From contig JAGAYQ010000039.1 in the NCBI GenBank assembly GCA_017940445.1, positions 1-5,073 of the forward strand: DNA of 5,073 nucleotides, in the 5' to 3' direction. Below, piece after piece: positions 1 through 3,934 of the stretch (positions are counted from its first letter, which is position 1; each line of letters starts with the position of its first letter). Made by a program: the position numbers and the translations under genes. The stretch is from Pyramidobacter sp. Lineage in GTDB: Bacteria > Synergistota > Synergistia > Synergistales > Dethiosulfovibrionaceae. The notes under the pieces are model-generated. The model had not been told where the DNA came from. It made no database searches and worked only from the letters and a program-made list of their open reading frames with translations.

Positions 1-575
1 AGCGCTTCAAGCGCAGTTTTAGTCATAAGCCGATAATCAGCATGGTTGAAAACGAGTTCAACGCCCATCATCTGCATCAATCTGTAAAAGGACTCTGCCG
101 TAAAACGTTTGAAAAAACTGTCGGTTGTTCGGGCATTACGAACGCCATAGACGATTTGTGCTCCTTCTTTGTATTTTTTAATCATTTGGTTAATAACGTT
201 AATGTCATCTTGCAAGTCTGCGTCGATTGAAATACTGATATCTGCATGGTCTTTAACTGTCATTAGCCCAGCAAGGACTGCGTTTTGATGTCCACGATTA
301 CGTGAAAGACTCAGTCCCGCGAAATGATAATCAAGAACATGTATCTGTTGAATCAATTCCCATGTACGGTCCTTGCTTCCGTCATTGACGAAAAGTATAC
401 GGCTGTCATCGCTGATTTCTTTCTCGGTTATCAGCTCTTTTAGCTTGCTCAGAAAAGTTTTTGATGATTCAGGTAAAACTTCTTCTTCATTGTAGCAGGG
501 GACGACTATGTATAAAACAGGTATAAAACTAGCTTGCACGAAAAACTCTCCATTCATGTAAAATCTTTTTTCCAC
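1..575 (-). CDS. Family 2 glycosyltransferase, DPM1/GtrB-like (3' end cut off by window edge)
   Basis: Reading the minus strand from a GTG at 575 gives 191 open codons running off the window start. The GT-A fold hallmarks appear in order: VVPCYNEEE at residues 24-32, VNDGSKDRT at 63-71, SRNRGHQNAVLAG at 91-103, and the metal/nucleotide-binding DADLQDD at 118-124. A YGVRNAR stretch (143-149) and ADYRLM (179-184) follow. These are typical of the dolichyl-phosphate-mannose synthase/GtrB branch, which moves a sugar from a nucleotide donor to polyprenyl phosphate at the inner membrane face. Family members run to about 310-330 residues and often end in two membrane helices, which would lie outside this window. 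The GTG start is chosen because GAGG lies 7 bases upstream and an in-frame TGA sits just 9 bases before it; ATG at 557 is the alternative. The gene is clearly AT-richer than the genes to its right, which suggests a surface-polysaccharide locus or transfer. Family call is firm; acceptor and sugar are unknown. Confidence 0.93.
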   Translation of the reverse strand, partial: MEKRFYMNGEFFVQASFIPVLYIVVPCYNEEEVLPESSKTFLSKLKELITEKEISDDSRILFVNDGSKDRTWELIQQIHVLDYHFAGLSLSRNRGHQNAVLAGLMTVKDHADISISIDADLQDDINVINQMIKKYKEGAQIVYGVRNARTTDSFFKRFTAESFYRLMQMMGVELVFNHADYRLMTKTALEA

Positions 576-582
576 ATTAATA

Positions 583-586
583 CCTC
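583..586 (-). promoter_or_regulatory. Ribosome binding site deciding the GTG start of the glycosyltransferase
   Basis: On the minus strand GAGG is followed by 7 bases and then GTG at 575-573. The downstream in-frame ATG at 557 has only an A-rich stretch before it, so the GTG start is favoured and adds six residues (MEKRFY). An in-frame TGA overlapping this site excludes any earlier start. An out-of-frame ATG at 577 ends after seven codons. Confidence 0.6.
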
Positions 587-613
587 ATGACTTGTCTTTG
601 TGCAAGATGTCTA

Positions 614-634
614 TTTTTTTTTGTGTGTGTGTGT
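614..634. repeat. Simple-sequence tract T9 followed by (GT)6
   Basis: Nine T (614-622) run directly into six GT units (623-634). The tract lies in the 232-base gap between the divergent glycosyltransferase and hydrolase genes, about 40 bases upstream of the glycosyltransferase start. Such tracts are prone to slipped-strand mispairing. Apart from this tract and the direct repeat at 775-793, I see no gene or convincing promoter in 576-807. Confidence 0.8.
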
Positions 635-774
635 ATGTACTGGTTGTATGCGTTAAGCAGAGCGATGAAATGCTACTAACATTTTGTCAATGATGTAGCT
701 ATGTACTGAATAATTCCAATTCTGTGGTACGTTGAGAAGTCTCGTTCCTGCGGGGGCTGTTTCGTGGTAAGATT

Positions 775-793
775 ATGAACGATTCATGAACGA
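775..793. repeat. Direct repeat ATGAACGA x2, 11-base period
   Basis: ATGAACGA occurs at 775-782 and 786-793 with a 3-base spacer, so the copies sit one helical turn apart on the same DNA face, just upstream of the hydrolase ribosome binding site. It could be a regulator half-site pair or the 5' leader of the transcript. Two 8-base copies are weak evidence and chance is possible. Confidence 0.4.
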
Positions 794-798
794 AAAAC

Positions 799-803
799 GG
801 AGG
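799..803 (+). promoter_or_regulatory. Ribosome binding site of the exported hydrolase
   Basis: GGAGG lies 4 bases before the ATG at 808 and 7 bases before the adjacent ATG at 811. Spacing favours the second ATG; the two choices differ by a single methionine. Confidence 0.75.
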
Positions 804-807
804 CGGT

Positions 808-1881
808 ATGATGAACCTGCGGCGATTTTGCGGACTGGCGGCGCTGATGCTGTGCGCGCTGACGGCGCCGGCGCACTCGGCGTTTCAGATCGATGTGCGG
901 CCGGGATACGGCGTGACGGGGCGAAAGTGGCTTTCGGATTACAATCCCTGCCTGCGCGGCACGGATTATGACACGCCGGTGTTCGTGATGGAGGGCAGGG
1001 AACCGGGCGGAACAGCGTTTTTGTTTGCGGGTACCCACCCGCGGGAGATCGCGGGCCCGGTCTCGGCAGCGATCCTTCTTGAGAACGCGGCTGTTTCGCG
1101 CGGGACGCTGTTTGTCATCCCCTGTCTCAACGTCGCGGGCATGAGCGTGCCCGATGCGCTGGGGCAGGTGCCGCACGAACTGATCGTCGAAACTCGCGGC
1201 GGAAAGCGCGTGCTGTATTACGGCGACCGGCGCATCCCGCTGAAAGCGGGCGAGTCGGACCCGGCGGAGTTCCGTCATCCGAGCGGCTATACCCATCCAG
1301 ACGGCAGCGAGTGGCGCAACGTCAACCGCAATTACCCAGGCGTGCAGGACGGGACGCCGGCGCAGATGGTGTGTTTCGGCGTGATGGAGCTGATCCGCCG
1401 CGAGAACATCGGCACTTGCCTTGACGTTCACGAGGCGACGGCGCCGGAAAGCGTGTTCGACCCCAGAACGGGAAAGACGCACCCCGGCGGCACGCTGTCG
1501 TACTCGCTGATCACGCATCCCAAATATATCGATACGGCGATCGAGATGATCTTTGACCTGGAAGAGCGCGGCGTGAATCTGAAGCCGGAGCAGTCGATCC
1601 CCGGCTTCCGCGGCATTTCGCACTTTGAGATCGGCGAGGGGACAGCGTGCGTGCCCTTCCTGAGCGAGACGCCCAACCCGGCGCAGAACGATCACGCCGT
1701 CGGCGCCGATCCGCTGAACGATGCCCGGCACCCGATCGCTGAGCGCGTCGCGATCCAGCTGGAGATCTTCCGTGAATGGCTTGGCAGATGCGGCGAGATC
1801 ACGGGCGCGCCTGTCGAGCTGACGGGGTTGCCGGACAAATCTCAGATCGAGCTCGACGGCGTGTGGGCGTGGCTGCGGTAG
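808..1881 (+). CDS. Exported succinylglutamate desuccinylase/aspartoacylase-like zinc hydrolase (M14-type)
   Basis: A 357-residue protein (356 if the second, better-spaced Met is used). Residues 1-24 are a Sec signal peptide: RR, a hydrophobic core LAALMLCALTA, then AHSA for cleavage, placing the enzyme in the periplasm or outside. The catalytic core shows the zinc motif HxxE (H77, E80 in GTHPRE), a substrate-binding asparagine/arginine motif NVNRNYPG (171-178), the third zinc ligand H208 in LDVHEA, and a late glutamate E287 in SETPN that may be the catalytic acid/base. This is the layout of the AstE/aspartoacylase and M14 carboxypeptidase superfamily, which cleaves amide bonds next to a carboxylate. 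Intracellular AstE and ASPA lack a signal peptide, so this is probably not a true arginine-degradation AstE. Downstream lies a TAXI-TRAP transporter that might import the product. Ala codons are mostly GCG, unlike the GCC-rich permease. Superfamily confident; substrate unknown. Confidence 0.88.
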   Translation: MMNLRRFCGLAALMLCALTAPAHSAFQIDVRPGYGVTGRKWLSDYNPCLRGTDYDTPVFVMEGREPGGTAFLFAGTHPREIAGPVSAAILLENAAVSRGTLFVIPCLNVAGMSVPDALGQVPHELIVETRGGKRVLYYGDRRIPLKAGESDPAEFRHPSGYTHPDGSEWRNVNRNYPGVQDGTPAQMVCFGVMELIRRENIGTCLDVHEATAPESVFDPRTGKTHPGGTLSYSLITHPKYIDTAIEMIFDLEERGVNLKPEQSIPGFRGISHFEIGEGTACVPFLSETPNPAQNDHAVGADPLNDARHPIAERVAIQLEIFREWLGRCGEITGAPVELTGLPDKSQIELDGVWAWLR

Positions 1882-1883
1882 GG

Positions 1884-1931
1884 CTGATGAGGCAGCGTCA
1901 TATAACCTGAGGATAAAAAGTTTATCATCAG
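1884..1931 (+). other. Nested inverted repeats after the hydrolase gene
   Basis: CTGATGA (1884-1890) pairs perfectly with TCATCAG (1925-1931), and within that span GATAAA (1912-1917) pairs with TTTATC (1921-1926) around a 3-base loop; the two right arms overlap by two bases, so the structures compete. The stems are short and AT-rich and no T run follows, so this is not a standard intrinsic terminator. It may be a weak end-of-gene structure or an operator. Confidence 0.3.
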
Positions 1932-1970
1932 ATTGGAATGGACTGCCGGTGCCTGAGAGAGATGTTTTTA

Positions 1971-1979
1971 TGCTATAAT
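1971..1979 (+). promoter_or_regulatory. Extended -10 promoter element (upstream of TAXI receptor)
   Basis: TGCTATAAT is a perfect extended -10 (TG, one base, TATAAT). The base string 17 bases upstream (GCCTGA) is a poor -35, which extended -10 promoters tolerate. Transcription would begin near 1986 and give a leader of about 215 bases before the receptor start at 2203. The stretch 1882-2202 otherwise contains no supportable gene. Confidence 0.5.
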
Positions 1980-2108
1980 AAAAATGTCCTGGGATGATTT
2001 AACGAGTTTTTTGTGTTTTCACACATCACTCTGTCGCAAAGGATCGGTGAGCTCGTAAAGAAAAGCGGCGCCGGCGGAAAAGAATTTTGTATACATCATT
2101 TAAACTAC

Positions 2109-2137
2109 TTTTCAAATGTGGGCTTTTGTTCTATAAT
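2109..2137 (+). promoter_or_regulatory. Sigma70-like promoter close to the TAXI receptor gene
   Basis: TTTTCA (2109-2114, four of six matches to TTGACA) and a perfect TATAAT (2132-2137) are separated by 17 bases. Transcription would start around 2144, giving a leader of about 60 bases. The surrounding DNA is AT-rich compared with the genes on either side. This is the better formed of the two promoters in front of the transporter operon. Confidence 0.6.
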
Positions 2138-2188
2138 TGCCTCAGTCGAAAAGTTATTTCGGCATTTGCACAGCATCAAAAAATCCAC

Positions 2189-2195
2189 AGGAGGG
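2189..2195 (+). promoter_or_regulatory. Strong ribosome binding site fixing the GTG start of the TAXI receptor
   Basis: AGGAGGG ends 7 bases before GTG at 2203. This rules out the in-frame ATG at 2135-2137 region (2137), which overlaps the -10 box at 2132-2137 and would put 22 residues before an otherwise ideal signal peptide. Confidence 0.85.
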
Positions 2196-2202
2196 ATCGA
2201 CA

Positions 2203-3162
2203 GTGAAAAAACGGAACGTAATTGCTTTGGCGCTTGTGGGCATCTTTGCGGCCTCGACCGCGTTCGCGGCCAGCCAGTTCATCATGGGCACGGGCGGCAC
2301 CTCGGGCACCTACTACCCGCTGGGCGGCGCGATCTCGCAGATCATCACCGACCACTCGGGCGGCAAGGTTGCCTGCGTCGCTCAGGCGACCGGCGCTTCG
2401 GTTGAGAACCTGAATCTGCTCAACGCCGGCGACATCGACCTGGCGCTCGTCCAGAACGATACGGCCGACTACGCCAAGAAGGGCGAGATGTTCTTCAAGG
2501 CTCCGCTCAAAAACGTGGTCGCCATCTGCCGCATCTATCCTGAGCACATTCAGGTCGCGGTCAACCCCGAGAGCGGCATCACCTCTCTGGCCGAGTTCAA
2601 GGATCACAAGGTGTCGATCGGCGCGCCCGGCTCCGGCAACGAAGCGAACGCCCGTCAGATCCTCGGTGAGCTTGGTCTCTTCAACGGCGAAAAGTACGAA
2701 GGATTTGAGCCTCACTTCCTGTCCTACGCCGAGACCACGTCGAACTTCAAGGATCGTCTGATCGACGGCTTCATGTTCACGACTGGCGCTCCCAACTCCG
2801 GCATCCAGGAGATCGTGACGGCCCAGCCGCTCCGCTTCATCCCCATTGACGGCGAGCTCCGCGACAAGATCATCGCCAAGTATCCTTTCTTCGCCCCCGC
2901 GGTCATTGAGAAGGGCACTTACAGCGGCCTTACCAGCGACGTGCAGACGATCGCCGTTCAGGCCTGCCTTGTGGCCCGCCGTGACATGAGCGATGACGAA
3001 GCCTACGCGCTCACCAAGGCCATCTTCGAGAACCTTGAGGCGCTCGGCAACGCGCACGCCAAGGGCAAGAGCCTGACGCTGGCTCACGCTCTCGACGGCA
3101 TGACGCTCGACATCCACCCCGGCGCTCTCAAGTACTACAAAGAGGTCGGACTGGTCAAATAG
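2203..3162 (+). CDS. TAXI-family TRAP transporter solute-binding receptor
   Basis: A 319-residue exported protein. Residues 1-22 are a clear signal peptide (MKKR, hydrophobic core, TAFA then AS), so it works in the periplasm. The TAXI family signature follows at the mature N-terminus: GTGGTSGTYYPLGGAIS (29-45), then ATGASVENLNLL (62-73), DLALVQNDTA (79-88), VSIGAPGSGNEANARQIL (137-154), a GAPNSGIQEI segment (195-204), LVARRDM (256-262) and the C-terminal IHPGALKYYKE (304-314). Length is normal for the family. TAXI receptors capture small organic anions; studied members bind glutamate/glutamine or 2-oxoglutarate, but the ligand here cannot be read from sequence. It heads an operon with a DUF1850 protein and a fused permease, has two candidate promoters upstream and an intrinsic terminator 43 bases after its stop, consistent with receptor excess over permease. 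The start is the GTG after AGGAGGG. Confidence 0.96.
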   Translation: MKKRNVIALALVGIFAASTAFAASQFIMGTGGTSGTYYPLGGAISQIITDHSGGKVACVAQATGASVENLNLLNAGDIDLALVQNDTADYAKKGEMFFKAPLKNVVAICRIYPEHIQVAVNPESGITSLAEFKDHKVSIGAPGSGNEANARQILGELGLFNGEKYEGFEPHFLSYAETTSNFKDRLIDGFMFTTGAPNSGIQEIVTAQPLRFIPIDGELRDKIIAKYPFFAPAVIEKGTYSGLTSDVQTIAVQACLVARRDMSDDEAYALTKAIFENLEALGNAHAKGKSLTLAHALDGMTLDIHPGALKYYKEVGLVK

Positions 3163-3204
3163 CCGGATAACACCCGGTTCCATGTGTGAACAGGCGGGAG
3201 GGGC

Positions 3205-3226
3205 CGGAAGGCTCCTTCCGCTTTTT
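3205..3226 (+). terminator. Intrinsic terminator after the TAXI receptor gene
   Basis: CGGAAG (3205-3210) and CTTCCG (3215-3220) form a perfect 6-bp stem around a GCTC loop, followed by C and five T (3222-3226). A further G-C pair could close the loop partly. It lies inside the transporter operon, between the receptor and the membrane genes, so it probably acts as a partial terminator or 3' stabiliser that lowers downstream expression. Confidence 0.75.
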
Positions 3227-3241
3227 CGGATTAATACTCAT

Positions 3242-3265
3242 GCGCGATTAAAATGCTCATCGCGC
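3242..3265 (+). repeat. Inverted repeat, 7-bp arms (hairpin 2 of 5)
   Basis: GCGCGAT (3242-3248) and ATCGCGC (3259-3265) are perfect complements around a 10-base loop. It follows the terminator and directly abuts the next hairpin. The right arm also belongs to a self-complementary 12-mer GCGCGGCCGCGC (3262-3273), which offers an alternative pairing. Confidence 0.55.
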
Positions 3266-3266
3266 G

Positions 3267-3289
3267 GCCGCGCCAAAATCAGGCGCGGC
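3267..3289 (+). repeat. Inverted repeat, 8-bp GC-only arms (hairpin 3 of 5)
   Basis: GCCGCGCC (3267-3274) and GGCGCGGC (3282-3289) are perfect complements around the 7-base loop AAAATCA. All eight pairs are G-C, so the stem should be very stable in RNA. No T run follows, so it is not an intrinsic terminator. Confidence 0.6.
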
Positions 3290-3300
3290 AGTCGGCGCCT

Positions 3301-3317
3301 GACGGCGCCACGCCGTC
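3301..3317 (+). repeat. Inverted repeat, 7-bp arms (hairpin 4 of 5)
   Basis: GACGGCG (3301-3307) and CGCCGTC (3311-3317) pair around a 3-base loop CCA. A T5 run at 3325-3329 begins 7 bases later, too far for a classical terminator. A competing stem is possible between GGCGCC at 3294-3299 and GGCGCC at 3304-3309. Confidence 0.5.
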
Positions 3318-3327
3318 TCATGCGTTT

Positions 3328-3368
3328 TTCGTTAAAACGGCTAATAATACGTTAGCCGTTTTAACGAA
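3328..3368. repeat. Perfect 17-bp inverted repeat with 7-base loop (hairpin 5 of 5)
   Basis: TTCGTTAAAACGGCTAA (3328-3344) and its exact complement (3352-3368) flank TAATACG. A perfect 17-bp dyad is far above chance for a region this size. No T run follows on either strand, so it is not an ordinary terminator. It ends 35 bases before the DUF1850 start and just before a TATAAC box (3372-3377), so it could be an operator, a translation-affecting mRNA hairpin or the footprint of a small mobile repeat. Confidence 0.85.
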
Positions 3369-3371
3369 CAG

Positions 3372-3377
3372 TATAAC
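3372..3377 (+). promoter_or_regulatory. Possible -10 box upstream of DUF1850 gene
   Basis: TATAAC matches five of six consensus -10 bases and lies 26 bases before the DUF1850 start. The -35 position falls within the 17-bp dyad and has no good match to TTGACA, so any promoter here would be weak or activator-dependent. Low certainty. Confidence 0.25.
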
Positions 3378-3403
3378 CGCCGCGTGCGAAAGGGGACAGG
3401 AAC

Positions 3404-3913
3404 ATGAAAAAAATCGCGCTGTGGCTTGCGTTCTGCGCCGTGCTCGGGATCGCCGTGTTTGCCTGCGTGCCGCGTCTGTATCTGACTGCGGAGGACGAGG
3501 GCGGGAAGGTCGTTTTCATCCTGCCCGTCTATGAGGGCGACCGCTACACGATCCGCTTTATCCATTCGGTAGCCCGCCGTCCGGTGGACGAAATTTACGA
3601 GATCGCCTCCGACTGCTCGATCCTGCGCGAGACGGTCTACGACATGATGGGCGCGGGGCTGCCCTATGAGCCGGCAGCGGGGCAGACCTTTACGGTGGAA
3701 GACGGCAAATACCACATCCGCGGTTTTGACATGCGCATTCCCGCGCTGACGTACCGGATCAACAAGGTCGTGGCCGATCACACGCTGCTGATCGGGCGCG
3801 ATGTGTATCCGCTCAAGCGCTGGGCGGCTCCCGGCAAGCCGCTGACGTTCCGCGTGCGCCGCCTGACGCCGGTACAGGTGTTCCCGATCTGGCGCGCTTT
3901 GCGCGCGGCATAA
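3404..3913 (+). CDS. DUF1850 domain protein of a TAXI-TRAP operon
   Basis: A 169-residue protein with one hydrophobic N-terminal segment (residues about 4-22) and a soluble domain thereafter. The DUF1850 pattern is visible: a beta-rich start (VVFILPVYEGDRYTIRFIHSV), the conserved HSV (54-56) followed by PVDEIYEI (60-67), and GAGLPYE (83-89). A later RINKVVADHTLLIG stretch (118-131) fits the domain end. DUF1850 proteins are found repeatedly beside TAXI receptors and fused TRAP permeases and may be accessory membrane subunits; no activity is established. The sequence VFAC (18-21) resembles a lipobox, though Phe at -2 is unusual, so it may be a lipoprotein or simply membrane-anchored. AGGGGA ends 7 bases before the ATG. 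The permease gene follows after 21 bases, so the two are almost surely co-transcribed. Domain call is from pattern recognition and should be confirmed by a profile search. Confidence 0.85.
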   Translation: MKKIALWLAFCAVLGIAVFACVPRLYLTAEDEGGKVVFILPVYEGDRYTIRFIHSVARRPVDEIYEIASDCSILRETVYDMMGAGLPYEPAAGQTFTVEDGKYHIRGFDMRIPALTYRINKVVADHTLLIGRDVYPLKRWAAPGKPLTFRVRRLTPVQVFPIWRALRAA

Positions 3914-3917
3914 CAGA

Positions 3918-3923
3918 AAGGAG
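3918..3923 (+). promoter_or_regulatory. Ribosome binding site of the fused TRAP permease, long spacing
   Basis: AAGGAG lies 11 bases before the ATG at 3935, longer than the 5-9 usual and seen for the other genes here. An in-frame TAG at 3929-3931 excludes any earlier start. The long gap may lower translation of the membrane subunit. Confidence 0.55.
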
Positions 3924-3934
3924 AGTTCTAGTCA

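Noticed and set aside
42..230. Short plus-strand open frame at the left end
   Set aside because: It lies opposite the conserved coding region of the glycosyltransferase and has no supporting signal.
684..714. Possible promoter TTGTCA ... AATAAT for the hydrolase, and perfect TTGACA on the minus strand at 690-685
   Set aside because: The plus pair has a 19-base spacer and the minus -35 has no acceptable -10 at 16-18 bases, so neither is supportable.
784..1731. Minus-strand open frame of 315 codons opposite the hydrolase
   Set aside because: Arginine- and histidine-rich product without motifs; the plus-strand frame has a signal peptide and the full zinc-hydrolase motif set.
1945..1962. Riboswitch-like strings: CTGAGA on plus (thi-box-like) and CTCTCAGGCA on minus (glycine-riboswitch-like)
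   Set aside because: The other conserved parts of either aptamer are absent in the right order, and the minus-strand reading has no gene to control. Covariance-model search against Rfam would settle it.
2137..2202. Upstream ATG extension of the TAXI receptor
   Set aside because: The ATG overlaps the TATAAT box and the extension spoils a textbook signal peptide; AGGAGGG points to the GTG at 2203.
2013..2405. Plus-strand frame starting at GTG 2013 as a small upstream gene
   Set aside because: It lacks a ribosome binding site, runs through the second promoter and the receptor's ribosome binding site, and ends out of frame inside the receptor gene.
2176..3183. Minus-strand open frame of 335 codons opposite the TAXI receptor
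   Set aside because: No recognisable motifs or ribosome binding site; it is the mirror of a strongly codon-biased real gene.
3253..3534. Plus-strand open frame through the hairpin region
   Set aside because: No ribosome binding site; it overlaps the DUF1850 gene out of frame and has no recognisable content.
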